DNA from: Halobacillus andaensis
GTDB lineage: Bacteria; Bacillota; Bacilli; Bacillales; Halobacillaceae
DNA length: 64,000 nucleotides
Direction: 5' to 3'
NCBI RefSeq assembly: GCF_014636475.1
Contig: NZ_BMEL01000001.1
Span: 558,001 to 622,000 of the forward strand
Shown: positions 1 through 10,189 of the stretch, in pieces
How the letters are laid out: each line of letters starts with the position of its first letter
Numbering within the stretch: the first letter of the stretch is position 1
Notes under the pieces: model-generated
The model's input: only the letters and a program-made list of their open reading frames with translations
What the model was told of the DNA's origin: nothing
The model's database searches: none
Program-made: the position numbers and the translations under genes

Positions 1-148
1 TCACGGTACCTTCTTCTTCTGATGCGATCGGGATTTCCATTTTCATAGATTCTAAAATAACGATATCGTCCCCTGTACCTACTTGCTCTCCTGCTTGCGC
101 TACAATTTTCCATACACTTCCGGCCATGGATGCTTTAATTTCAGTCAT
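1..148 (-). CDS. Biotin/lipoyl attachment carrier protein (partial, 3' end outside window)
   Basis: The visible 49 residues are the N-terminal part of a small biotin carrier domain. The biotinylation motif ESMKME is present, with the acceptor lysine near residue 36. It starts at ATG 148-146 behind GGAGGAAGAG, 12 bp after the stop of the biotin carboxylase gene, so the two are translationally close. In B. subtilis the same position is held by yngHB. The carrier presumably shuttles carboxyl groups between the carboxylase upstream and a carboxyltransferase encoded beyond the window edge. The C-terminus is cut by the window, so total length is unknown. Confidence 0.9.
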   Translation of the reverse strand, partial: MTEIKASMAGSVWKIVAQAGEQVGTGDDIVILESMKMEIPIASEEEGTV

Positions 149-160
149 TTCTCTTCCTCC

Positions 161-1516
161 TTACGGTTTTGTGATAGCTGGTAAATAATAATCTTGAATG
201 AATGATGTTGTAGTGTTGCCTTGTAAGAAATGCTCATTCGTCACAATACGCTTTAGCATCGTTAAGTTGCTCTTAATTCCTTCAATCTCATATTGATGAA
301 GCGCGGTCGTTAACTTTTGGATGGCTTCTTCTCTTGTACCTGCATGAACGATTAACTTAGCGATCATAGGGTCGTAAAAAGGCGACACCATCGATGTAGA
401 ATGTACGGCTAACTCGTGCCTGACTCCTTTGTCGTTCGGTAACGAAAGCTTCGTTAACTGGCCAGGTGAAGGATAAAAGGTATTTGAATCTTCAGCATAG
501 ACGCGTACTTCAATCGCATGTCCGTCAATCACAAGATCGTTTTGCTTCAACGTTAAAGCTTCACCAGAAGCGATTCTCAGCTGTTGTTCCACTAAATCCA
601 CACCCGTGATCTCTTCTGTAACTGGATGTTCAACTTGCAGACGTGTGTTCATTTCTAGAAAATAAAAGTTTTCGTCTTCATCTACTAAAAATTCAATCGT
701 TCCTGCATTGGCATAGCCGAGCGTGCGTACGGCTTGAAGCGCACTTTCTCCCATTTTTTCACGCGTTTCTTCGGATAAAAAAGGAGAGGGAGCTTCTTCA
801 ATTACTTTTTGATGTCTTCTTTGGATGGAGCATTCTCTTTCAAATAGATGAAGAGCATGCCCATGAAGATCAGCAAGTACTTGAATTTCAATGTGTCTTG
901 GGTTTAAGATTTGCTTTTCGATAAACATCTTTCCATCACCAAAAAAGGTTTTCGCCCGTTTTTGATTTCCTTCAAACGCTTTTTCAAGCTCTTCACTTGA
1001 AGACACGGCCTGCATGCCAATACCTCCACCGCCTGCAGCAGCTTTGACCATCACAGGATAGCCTATGTCTTCTGCTACCTCTCTAGCCTCGTTAACGTCA
1101 CTCACCGCATCCATCGTACCAGGGACGACAGGAACGCCGGCTTGTTTCATGACGTTTCGCGCTTCTACTTTATCCCCCATTTTTGCAATCACTTCAGCAG
1201 ACGGACCGATGAACGTAAGTCCTTCTTCTTCTACACGTTTAGCGAATGCGGCATTTTCACTTAGTAATCCATAACCAGGATGTATAGCTTCTGCCCCGGA
1301 ATCCTTAGCCACTTTAATGATTTTATCGATATTTAAGTAAGATTCATTAACACGAGGTTTTCCAATTAAATAGCTTTCGTCCGCTTCTTTAACATGAGGC
1401 GCATCTTGATCAGCTTCAGAATATACAGCTACTGACTGAATGCTAAGCCGCTTGCATGTACGAATGATGCGTGCAGCAATTTCTCCTCGATTTGCGATTA
1501 ATAGCTTTGAAAACAT
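161..1516 (-). CDS. Biotin carboxylase subunit of an acyl-CoA carboxylase
   Basis: ATP-grasp biotin carboxylase of 451 aa, the usual length for AccC-type subunits. It carboxylates carrier-bound biotin using ATP and bicarbonate. Visible hallmarks are the N-terminal FSKLLIANRGEIAARI fold start, the glycine-rich KAAAGGGGIGM loop near residue 160, HIEIQVLAD, ERECSIQRRHQKV and EMNTRLQVEHPVTE. It sits between an acyl-CoA synthetase gene (14 bp upstream) and a small biotin carrier gene, an order matching yngI-yngH-yngHB of B. subtilis. This favours a methylcrotonyl- or propionyl-CoA-type carboxylase over the housekeeping acetyl-CoA enzyme. The acyl substrate is inferred from context only. Confidence 0.93.
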   Translation of the reverse strand: MFSKLLIANRGEIAARIIRTCKRLSIQSVAVYSEADQDAPHVKEADESYLIGKPRVNESYLNIDKIIKVAKDSGAEAIHPGYGLLSENAAFAKRVEEEGLTFIGPSAEVIAKMGDKVEARNVMKQAGVPVVPGTMDAVSDVNEAREVAEDIGYPVMVKAAAGGGGIGMQAVSSSEELEKAFEGNQKRAKTFFGDGKMFIEKQILNPRHIEIQVLADLHGHALHLFERECSIQRRHQKVIEEAPSPFLSEETREKMGESALQAVRTLGYANAGTIEFLVDEDENFYFLEMNTRLQVEHPVTEEITGVDLVEQQLRIASGEALTLKQNDLVIDGHAIEVRVYAEDSNTFYPSPGQLTKLSLPNDKGVRHELAVHSTSMVSPFYDPMIAKLIVHAGTREEAIQKLTTALHQYEIEGIKSNLTMLKRIVTNEHFLQGNTTTSFIQDYYLPAITKP

Positions 1517-1530
1517 ATTCCTTCCCCCTC

Positions 1531-3171
1531 CTATTCGTTTGTACTCAATGTTTCAAGGGCCACTTCTTTTAACTTGTACTTTTGAATTTTTCCACTAGCC
1601 GTCATTGGGTACTCGTTGGTTAAACGAATGTAGCGGGGGATTTTATGTTTAGAAATTCGTCCATCGCAGAAATTTCGAATGTCTTCCTCACTTGGTTGTG
1701 TGTTTTCTTTAGGAATAACAAAGGCCATAATCTCTTCGCCATATTTGGCATCCGGAACGCCGATCACTTGAACGTCAAGAATGTCCGGGTGCTGGTAAAG
1801 AAACTCTTCAATTTCTCTAGGGTACACATTTTCTCCCCCGCGAATAATCATATCCTTCATCCGCCCCGTAATTTCCACATACCCATTTTCATCCATAACG
1901 GCAATATCACCCGTATGAAGCCACTGTTCCTCGTCAATCGTGGCTTGCGTCGCTTCTTCATTTTTGTAATAGCCTTTCATCACAAGGTAGCCTCGTGTAC
2001 ATAATTCTCCCGGAATGCCTGGTTCATTCTTTTCTCTTGTCGCTGGATCAATCACTTTGACTTCTACATTAGGATGAGCTTTTCCTACAGATTTAACGCG
2101 AAGTTCTATAGGGTCATCTGTTCTTGTTTGAGTAATGACAGGGGAAGATTCCGTTTGCCCGTAAGCAATCGTAATTTCATCCGCCCCCATTTTATTCATT
2201 ACATCTTTCATCACTTCCATTGGACAAGTCGACCCTGCCATAATGCCTGTTCGAAGAGTAGTCGGCTTATATTTTTCAAAACTTGGATGGTTCAATTCAG
2301 CAATAAACATCGTCGGCACACCGTGAAGCCCCGTGCAAGCTTCTTCAGTGACTGCTTTTAGCACCGCTTCGGGGTCAAATTGTTCAAGGATGACCATCGT
2401 GGTACCTTTTGAGACAGCCGCCATTGTCCCTAACACACATCCGAAACAATGGAAAAAAGGCACCGGAATACATAAGCGATCTTCGTTGGTAAGACGCATG
2501 CAGTCCGCCACTTGATTCCCATTGTTTACAATATTATAGTGACTGAGCATGACTCCTTTAGGGAATCCTGTCGTTCCAGAGGTATACTGCATATTAATGA
2601 CATCTTCATAATGTAAAGAGGCGTGACGGTCTTCTAACATAGAATCACTGACGGATTGGCTTCCTCGAATGACGTCATCCCACGTATAACAGCCCGCATA
2701 TTCCTTATCACTTAACACAATGACATTCTTTAATTGGGGCAGCTTTTCACTTTGTAAGTCGCCTTTAGGAGAATGCTCAAGCTCTGGGCAAATTTCTTTT
2801 AGAATATCGATGTAAGAAACGCCTCTAAATTCCTCTGCTAAAATCAGTGTAGATGTGTCCGATTGTTTTAAAAGATACTCCAGCTCCTGTGCACGATAAT
2901 TAGTATTCACCGTAACGAGCACAGCTCCCATTTTTCCTGTTGCGAACTGGGAGGTCAGCCACTCTGGTTTATTATCCGACCAGATGGCCATGTGCTCTCC
3001 TTTTTCAATGCCTAAAGCCATGAAGCCTTTAGCCGCTTCGTCGGCCATATCATTAAATTCTTTATACGTTTTCCTCAAGTTCAATTGAGGGTACACAAAT
3101 GCTTCGTGATCCGGATAAAGCTCCACTTGCTTTTCTAGTAACTCTCCAACAGTCATTTTTAATAGAGACAT
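1531..3171 (-). CDS. Acyl-CoA synthetase, AMP-forming (YngI-like)
   Basis: ANL-superfamily adenylate-forming enzyme, 546 aa, activating a carboxylic acid to its CoA thioester. The P-loop-like motif YTSGTTGFPKGV lies near residue 200. YGQTESSPV, the hinge region TGRMKDMIIRGGENVYP and the catalytic lysine in TASGKIQKYKL close to the C-terminus are all present. I start it at ATG 3171, which has AAAGGAGG at good spacing; a TTG one codon earlier is less likely. It is the second gene of the catabolic operon, 18 bp after the acyl-CoA dehydrogenase. Substrate range (short or medium chain) cannot be read from the sequence. Confidence 0.92.
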   Translation of the reverse strand: MSLLKMTVGELLEKQVELYPDHEAFVYPQLNLRKTYKEFNDMADEAAKGFMALGIEKGEHMAIWSDNKPEWLTSQFATGKMGAVLVTVNTNYRAQELEYLLKQSDTSTLILAEEFRGVSYIDILKEICPELEHSPKGDLQSEKLPQLKNVIVLSDKEYAGCYTWDDVIRGSQSVSDSMLEDRHASLHYEDVINMQYTSGTTGFPKGVMLSHYNIVNNGNQVADCMRLTNEDRLCIPVPFFHCFGCVLGTMAAVSKGTTMVILEQFDPEAVLKAVTEEACTGLHGVPTMFIAELNHPSFEKYKPTTLRTGIMAGSTCPMEVMKDVMNKMGADEITIAYGQTESSPVITQTRTDDPIELRVKSVGKAHPNVEVKVIDPATREKNEPGIPGELCTRGYLVMKGYYKNEEATQATIDEEQWLHTGDIAVMDENGYVEITGRMKDMIIRGGENVYPREIEEFLYQHPDILDVQVIGVPDAKYGEEIMAFVIPKENTQPSEEDIRNFCDGRISKHKIPRYIRLTNEYPMTASGKIQKYKLKEVALETLSTNE

Positions 3172-3189
3172 CAAAACCCTCCTTTAAAT

Positions 3190-4332
3190 TTAGCAGCCTA
3201 ATTGACGAGCAATGACGAGGCGTTGAATTTCAGATGTTCCTTCCCCGATTTCAAGAAGCTTTGCATCACGTAAATACCGTTCGACTTCATATTCCTGCAT
3301 GTAACCGTAACCACCGTGAATCTGAATCGCCTGGTTTGCTGAACGAAAGCTAGTTTCAGAAGCAAATAGTTTGGCATAAGCTGCTTCTTTAGAAAAGTTT
3401 TTTTTCTGATCCTTCAGCCAAGCCGCTTTTAATACCATGTTTCGAGCTAGCTCAACTTCCATGGCCATATCAGCAAGTTTAAATTGAATGGCTTGAAAGT
3501 TAGAAATCGACTGGCCAAACTGCTTTCTTTCTTTAGCGTAAGCTAATGCTTTATCTAAGGAAGCTTGAGCGATTCCAACGGCCAGCGCACCGATGGAAAT
3601 ACGTCCTCCATCTAATGTATAAAGAAATTGTTTAAATCCTCCTGTGGGATCTCCTAAAATATTTTGTTTCGGTACGCGAACATCTTCTAAAATGATTTCT
3701 GACGTGTTCGACCCTCTCACGCCCATCTTTTCGTATGGACTTGTAATCTTCATGCCTGGTGTATCTTTAGGAATGATGAATGCAGAAATGATATTTTTCC
3801 CATCGTCCCGCTTACCAGACACTGCAGTTACTGTAATGGATCTCGCATATTCGGCATTGGTAATCCAGCATTTTTCTCCATTTATAACATAATGATCTCC
3901 TTGCAGTTCAGCTCTTGTTTTTGTTCCTCCTGCATCTGACCCGGCATTCGGCTCAGTTAAACCAAATGAGGCTAAACCTTCCCCTTTGGCTAAAGGGATA
4001 AGAAATTCTTGTTTTTGATCCTCTGTACCGAAATAATAAATCGGACTCGCCCCAAGTGAAACGGCAGCTGCATAACTTAACCCAGTGGACCCACACACTT
4101 TCCCGATTTCCTCCACGGCTAAAGCGTACGTCACCGTATCTCCTCCTGCTCCGCCATATTCCTCAGGAAACGGAATACCGAGCAGCCCTAATTGACCCAT
4201 TTCTTTAAAAATATCTTCAGGAAATTCAGCTTTTTGATCAATCTCAATCGCACGTGGCCGTATGACTCCATCCGCAAAGTCTCTCACCATTTTTCTTGTC
4301 ATCTCTTGTTCTTTCGTTAACTCGAAATTCAT
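3190..4332 (-). CDS. Acyl-CoA dehydrogenase (isovaleryl/short branched-chain type, YngJ-like)
   Basis: FAD-dependent acyl-CoA dehydrogenase of 380 aa, typical family length. It oxidises acyl-CoA to the 2,3-enoyl-CoA and passes electrons to ETF. The signature ASFGLTEPNAGSDAGGT lies near residue 122, and the C-terminal motifs QIHGGYGYMQEYEVERYLRDA and GEGTSEIQRLVIARQL are intact; the catalytic glutamate is expected in the latter region. The first gene of the operon, it starts at ATG 4332 behind GAGGGGG. An operator-like inverted repeat and a cre-like site lie in the 65 bp upstream. Context with carboxylase subunits suggests leucine breakdown (isovaleryl-CoA), but substrate is inferred. Confidence 0.92.
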   Translation of the reverse strand: MNFELTKEQEMTRKMVRDFADGVIRPRAIEIDQKAEFPEDIFKEMGQLGLLGIPFPEEYGGAGGDTVTYALAVEEIGKVCGSTGLSYAAAVSLGASPIYYFGTEDQKQEFLIPLAKGEGLASFGLTEPNAGSDAGGTKTRAELQGDHYVINGEKCWITNAEYARSITVTAVSGKRDDGKNIISAFIIPKDTPGMKITSPYEKMGVRGSNTSEIILEDVRVPKQNILGDPTGGFKQFLYTLDGGRISIGALAVGIAQASLDKALAYAKERKQFGQSISNFQAIQFKLADMAMEVELARNMVLKAAWLKDQKKNFSKEAAYAKLFASETSFRSANQAIQIHGGYGYMQEYEVERYLRDAKLLEIGEGTSEIQRLVIARQLGC

Positions 4333-4352
4333 AAAGTTTCCCCCTCGTTTAA

Positions 4353-4370
4353 AGACCGACTGGTTGGTCT
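4353..4370. promoter_or_regulatory. Operator-like inverted repeat upstream of the acyl-CoA catabolic operon
   Basis: The 18-bp sequence AGACCGACTGGTTGGTCT is an imperfect palindrome: AGACC-AC half-sites match on both arms. It lies 21 bp upstream of the acyl-CoA dehydrogenase start and just downstream of a TetR gene. Such ACC-GAC dyads are common TetR-family operators, so local repression by the adjacent TetR protein is the likely role. Binding is inferred. Confidence 0.6.
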
Positions 4371-4388
4371 GTATTGGGCAAAAATAAA

Positions 4389-4402
4389 TGTAAGCGTTTA
4401 CT
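4389..4402. promoter_or_regulatory. cre-like site (CcpA) before the acyl-CoA catabolic operon
   Basis: TGTAAGCGTTTACT matches the B. subtilis cre consensus TGWAANCGNTNWCA at 13 of 14 positions. It overlaps the TetR stop codon and precedes the TetR-type operator. This placement would couple the operon to glucose repression. No experiment supports this; the match was scored by eye. Confidence 0.55.
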
Positions 4403-5030
4403 TACGTTCGTAAAAAAAAGGGATGTGTAACATTTGATCTTGATAAGCAGCTGATTTATTGGATGGCAGCAGGGAGTGAAGAATAAGATCGATAAACACG
4501 TCTGCAATTTCATCGATGGAATATTCACCATCACGTCGATACCATTTATACATCCAGTTTACCATTCCTAAAATGGCCATACTTGTTAGAGATGGAGGCA
4601 GTTCTTTTCTGAAATGTCCGGACTGCTGTCCTTCTATGATCACTTGCAGAATTAAATCTTTAAACTCATCTCGTTTTTGCTTAATTTGCTTTTCATACTC
4701 CGGCTTTAAGTATTTACTTTCCTGATAGAAAACGGAAAGATGGGGTTTGTAGAGGTCAAATACCTTCACGAAGACTCTCGTAATCTCTTGGATTTTATCA
4801 ATAGGTGAAGTGTGTGTTTTGGTGGCACGCTTTGCTTCTTTTGATACATATGTAATGAAAGCATCGTGAATGACGAAAAGAAGTTCATCTTTAGATTGGA
4901 AGTGATGATAAAATCCGCCTTTTGATGTTTGAGAAGCCTCTACGATTTGTTTTACTGTAACGCCATGAAAACCATATTGGTCAAATAAATCCAGTGATTG
5001 CTCGATAATTCGGTCTCTTAAATTTAACAT
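4398..5030 (-). CDS. TetR/AcrR-family transcriptional regulator
   Basis: About 210 aa. The N-terminal helix-turn-helix is typical: IIEQSLDLFDQYGFHGVTV, then VKQIVEASQTSKGGFYHHF, with the KGGFYHHF recognition-helix end. The C-terminal half would bind an acyl-CoA or related ligand. I place the start at ATG 5030 because GAGGGG lies 7 nt upstream; an in-frame TTG at 5045 has no good ribosome site. The gene sits directly upstream of the acyl-CoA dehydrogenase operon in the same orientation, with a dyad operator in the gap, so it is the probable local repressor. The ligand is unknown. Confidence 0.88.
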   Translation of the reverse strand: MLNLRDRIIEQSLDLFDQYGFHGVTVKQIVEASQTSKGGFYHHFQSKDELLFVIHDAFITYVSKEAKRATKTHTSPIDKIQEITRVFVKVFDLYKPHLSVFYQESKYLKPEYEKQIKQKRDEFKDLILQVIIEGQQSGHFRKELPPSLTSMAILGMVNWMYKWYRRDGEYSIDEIADVFIDLILHSLLPSNKSAAYQDQMLHIPFFYERK

Positions 5031-5117
5031 ACACCATCCCCTCAAACTGAATATATATTCATCTTATCATATTTTTTTAAAAACACAACATTTCCCATTT
5101 TTTAAAGTAGAGTAAAC

Positions 5118-5151
5118 AAAAAAGACTCTCCCTTTGAGAAAGGAAGAGTCT
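5118..5151 (-). terminator. Rho-independent terminator of parEC
   Basis: On the minus strand AGACTCTTCC pairs with a GGGAGAGTCT arm and is followed by six T. It lies 7 bp after the parC stop and separates it from the TetR gene. Confidence 0.85.
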
Positions 5152-5157
5152 AGAATA

Positions 5158-7608
5158 CTAAGTTTCTTCTATAATAAATGGTTTTTCGTATTTAGGTTCA
5201 ATCCATGTCTCCGTAACCTCTCCGCTTTGCTCGACATCGAGTACGTAAGAGCCGTTACTGTAACGGTCGTTTGCCTTAAAGTCCATAGGTTGAACAGTTA
5301 ACAGCTTATCTTTTACAGTCTTGACAACTATTGTATCTTGATTGGATACAGCGTGAAGATCAACCACTTCATGTGGATTTTTCTTTAACTCACGCAGCAT
5401 AATGACGCCGCGTTTGGCTCGAGATGTGCGTTCGAATTCTTTAAGTCGCATCCTCTTCACCGCACCTCTATGGGTTGTCAGCAATAAGGATGGATCTGCT
5501 TCTGCGTCAAAAACTTGTCCTGATACCACTCGTTCTCCATCTTTTAATTGAATGGCCTTAACACCAGACGCTCGTTGTCCTACGGTATTGACTTCTTCTT
5601 CATGATACCATAAGCCATACGCTTTATTAGAGGCGATAAATAGATCGGAATGTCCATCGGTTAAATGAACATCTACGACTTCATCGTCCCCTTTTAAATT
5701 AACAGCAATTAAAGGCTTGGAGTGGCGCGTCGCTTGATAGAGAGTGAGCTCACTTTTCTTAACCATGCCGTTTTTCGTGAAAAACAACAAGTACTGATCA
5801 TCTTTATATTCGCGAATCGGGATGGCATCGATTAAATACTCTTCTTTATCAATTGAAACGATATTAGCAATATGCTGGCCAAGATCTTTCCAACGAATAT
5901 CCGGGAGCTTATGAACAGGCAGGTATAGATATTTCCCTAAGTTCGTAAATAATAAAATCGTATCTGTGGTATTGATTTCAAGCAGCCGCAGGACGTGATC
6001 GCCATCTTTTAACGCAAGGTCTTCGCCATTAGAAGCTCCATAGGAACGTAAACTTGTCCGCTTTACATACCCATCTTTCGTTACAGAAACGACAATATCT
6101 TCACTTGCTACGGTTACTTCTAAATCTACCTTTAATTCTTCAACCTTTTCTTCAATTTTCGTCATACGGTCATCCGCATATTTCTTTTTCATTGAGCGAA
6201 GGTCCGCTTTAATGACATTGAATAGTTTACTTTCACTCGCTAGAAGGGTTTGTAGGTACTCAATTTGTTTATTAAGCTCTTCGGCTTCTTTTTGCAATTC
6301 TGTGATATCGGTATTCGTTAAACGGTATAACTGTAAAGTAACAATGGCCTCCGCTTGTTCTTCCGTAAATCCATACGCTTGAATTAACTGGTGTTTAGCA
6401 TCAGCTTTATCTTTTGAAGCACGAATCGTAGCAATGACTTCATCTAAGATAGAGATCGCTTTAATTAATCCTTCGACAATATGGGCTCTTTTTTGAGCTT
6501 TGTTTAAGTCAAATATGGATTGTCTAGTTACGACTTCCTTTTGGTGAGCAATGTACGCATCTAACATTTGAGGCAAGCTCAACAGCGTTGGAGTACGACC
6601 ATAGATGGCCACCATGTTAAAGTTATACGTAATTTGCAAGTCTGTATGCTTGTATAAGTAATTTAAGACACCTTCACTGTTAGCATCTTTCTTTAACTCC
6701 ACAACGATTCTCATCCCTGTACGGTCCGTCTCATCCCGCACTTCAGAGATCCCTTCAACCTTTCGATCGATTCGTAACTCATCCATACGTTTCACAAGCG
6801 TTGCTTTATTGACTTCATAAGGAATTTCATCAATGACGATTTGTTCTCTGCCGCCTCGTACCGTTTGAATGTAAGCTTTACCTCTTAGAATGATTTTCCC
6901 TTTGCCTGTCTCATATGCTTTTTTCAGCCCTTCAATTCCTTGAAGAATTCCTCCGGTAGGAAAATCTGGACCTTTTATTTTCGTCATTAATTCCTCTACT
7001 GAGGATGCAGGTTTATCAATTCTCATAATCACCGCATCAATCACTTCCCCAAGATTATGAGGAGGGATCTCTGTCGCATAACCTGCTGATATACCGGTAG
7101 CTCCATTTGCTAATAAATTAGGAAACTTGGCAGGTAAAACGGTAGGCTCATGAATCGTATCATCAAAGTTAGGAATGTGTTCAACCGTATCTTTTTCAAT
7201 ATCTCTTAACAATTCAGAAGAAATACTTGATAATCTTGCCTCAGTATAACGCATAGCTGCCGGTGGATCTCCGTCAACGCTTCCGTTGTTTCCGTGCATT
7301 TCAACAAGTGATTTTCTCACTTTCCAATTCTGACTTAACCGCACCATTGCATCATAAACCGACGTATCACCGTGAGGATGGTAGTTACCAATCACCGTAC
7401 CTACCGTTTTAGCTGACTTACGGTAAGCTTTATCATGGGTATTCTTCTCTTGATGCATCGCATACAGTATACGGCGCTGAACGGGCTTTAACCCGTCTCT
7501 AGCATCAGGTAAAGCCCGCTCTTGAATGATGTATTTACTATAGCGTCCAAATCGATCGCCTAGTACTTCCTCTAATGGTAAATCTAAATACTTCTCTGCC
7601 TCAGCCAA
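5158..7608 (-). CDS. parC: DNA topoisomerase IV subunit A
   Basis: ParC/GrlA of 816 aa, the DNA-cleaving subunit that with ParE decatenates daughter chromosomes. The catalytic tyrosine is Tyr121 in AMRYTEARL. The quinolone-resistance region reads HPHGDTSVYDAMVR and keeps the usual serine (Ser83) and an acidic residue (Asp86), so no classical resistance change is visible. The C-terminal beta-pinwheel repeats start near residue 500. The start is a TTG at 7608 with AAAAGGGGG eight bases upstream; no nearby ATG fits. It follows parE by 15 bp and both are read from the parE promoter. Pairing with parE rather than with gyrB and an origin separates it from gyrA. Confidence 0.96.
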   Translation of the reverse strand: MAEAEKYLDLPLEEVLGDRFGRYSKYIIQERALPDARDGLKPVQRRILYAMHQEKNTHDKAYRKSAKTVGTVIGNYHPHGDTSVYDAMVRLSQNWKVRKSLVEMHGNNGSVDGDPPAAMRYTEARLSSISSELLRDIEKDTVEHIPNFDDTIHEPTVLPAKFPNLLANGATGISAGYATEIPPHNLGEVIDAVIMRIDKPASSVEELMTKIKGPDFPTGGILQGIEGLKKAYETGKGKIILRGKAYIQTVRGGREQIVIDEIPYEVNKATLVKRMDELRIDRKVEGISEVRDETDRTGMRIVVELKKDANSEGVLNYLYKHTDLQITYNFNMVAIYGRTPTLLSLPQMLDAYIAHQKEVVTRQSIFDLNKAQKRAHIVEGLIKAISILDEVIATIRASKDKADAKHQLIQAYGFTEEQAEAIVTLQLYRLTNTDITELQKEAEELNKQIEYLQTLLASESKLFNVIKADLRSMKKKYADDRMTKIEEKVEELKVDLEVTVASEDIVVSVTKDGYVKRTSLRSYGASNGEDLALKDGDHVLRLLEINTTDTILLFTNLGKYLYLPVHKLPDIRWKDLGQHIANIVSIDKEEYLIDAIPIREYKDDQYLLFFTKNGMVKKSELTLYQATRHSKPLIAVNLKGDDEVVDVHLTDGHSDLFIASNKAYGLWYHEEEVNTVGQRASGVKAIQLKDGERVVSGQVFDAEADPSLLLTTHRGAVKRMRLKEFERTSRAKRGVIMLRELKKNPHEVVDLHAVSNQDTIVVKTVKDKLLTVQPMDFKANDRYSNGSYVLDVEQSGEVTETWIEPKYEKPFIIEET

Positions 7609-7623
7609 CAGAAAATCCCCCTT

Positions 7624-9594
<1,971 letters not shown>

Positions 9595-9616
9595 CTACAC
9601 GACAAAACCTACTACT

Positions 9617-9645
9617 ATAATAGAACAAATGTTCCCAACTGTAAA
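9617..9645 (-). promoter_or_regulatory. parE promoter (sigma-A) with LexA box in the spacer
   Basis: Read on the minus strand: TTTACA (9645-9640), 17-bp spacer, TATTAT (9622-9617). The spacer contains GAACATTTGTTC (9634-9623), a perfect GAAC-N4-GTTC SOS box. LexA bound here would occlude RNA polymerase. Positions are read directly; function is inferred from the B. subtilis LexA consensus. Confidence 0.8.
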
Positions 9646-9723
9646 CGTACATTTAAAAACATCACTTGTTACATTGTAGCGGTTTTACGAAAAGACGCAA
9701 ATCCATTTTCATTATCATACACG

Positions 9724-9751
9724 AAAAAACCCCTGTAAAAACAGGGATTTT
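9724..9751 (-). terminator. Terminator after the CoA-binding protein gene
   Basis: AATCCCTGT and ACAGGGGTT arms around a TTTT loop, followed by T residues on the minus strand. It separates this gene from the parE promoter. Confidence 0.8.
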
Positions 9752-9766
9752 AATAAATTATTGAAT

Positions 9767-10177
9767 TTATTTGAGAAGAGCATGTGTCACTTTAATGCAA
9801 TTATTCATGATCACTTCCTTACCACTTCCTTCTAAAATGGCGGGGACATCGTTGTGATAGACACCTTGTTGGGTCCAGAAAGCTTTGGCTTTTATATCTT
9901 TCGCTTCTTTCGCAAGTTCAGGAAGAAACGTTGAACGGCGAAAGACATTAATAATATCAATGGGTTCTTCTATCTCATGAAGAGAAGCATAGGCTTTTTC
10001 ACCTAGAGATTCTTTAATTTCAGGGTTTACGGGAATGATTTTATACCCAGCTTGCTTCATAGCCTCACTAATTTGATAAGACGTTCGGTAAGCTTTATTA
10101 GATAATCCTACGACTGCAATTGTTTTAGACTCTTTTAGTAGAGTGCGTAATACTTCCTGGCTTGGATTTTCAAACAT
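9767..10177 (-). CDS. CoA-binding domain protein (YneT/YccU-like)
   Basis: A 136-aa single-domain Rossmann-fold protein of the CoA_binding_2 type. The nucleotide-binding start is KTIAVVGLSNKAYRTSY near residue 18, followed by GYKIIPVNP and the C-terminal FWTQQGVYHNDV and NNCIKV segments typical of the YccU family. Its biochemical role is unknown; the fold resembles the CoA-binding domain of succinyl-CoA synthetase. It lies upstream of parE as yneT does in B. subtilis. The start ATG at 10177 has AGGAGG upstream, 12 bp after the transporter gene stop. Confidence 0.85.
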   Translation of the reverse strand: MFENPSQEVLRTLLKESKTIAVVGLSNKAYRTSYQISEAMKQAGYKIIPVNPEIKESLGEKAYASLHEIEEPIDIINVFRRSTFLPELAKEAKDIKAKAFWTQQGVYHNDVPAILEGSGKEVIMNNCIKVTHALLK

Positions 10178-10189
10178 ATATGATACCTC

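Noticed and set aside
4349-4534. 61-codon frame overlapping the end of the TetR gene
   Set aside because: It shadows the TetR coding sequence in another frame and covers the operator region.
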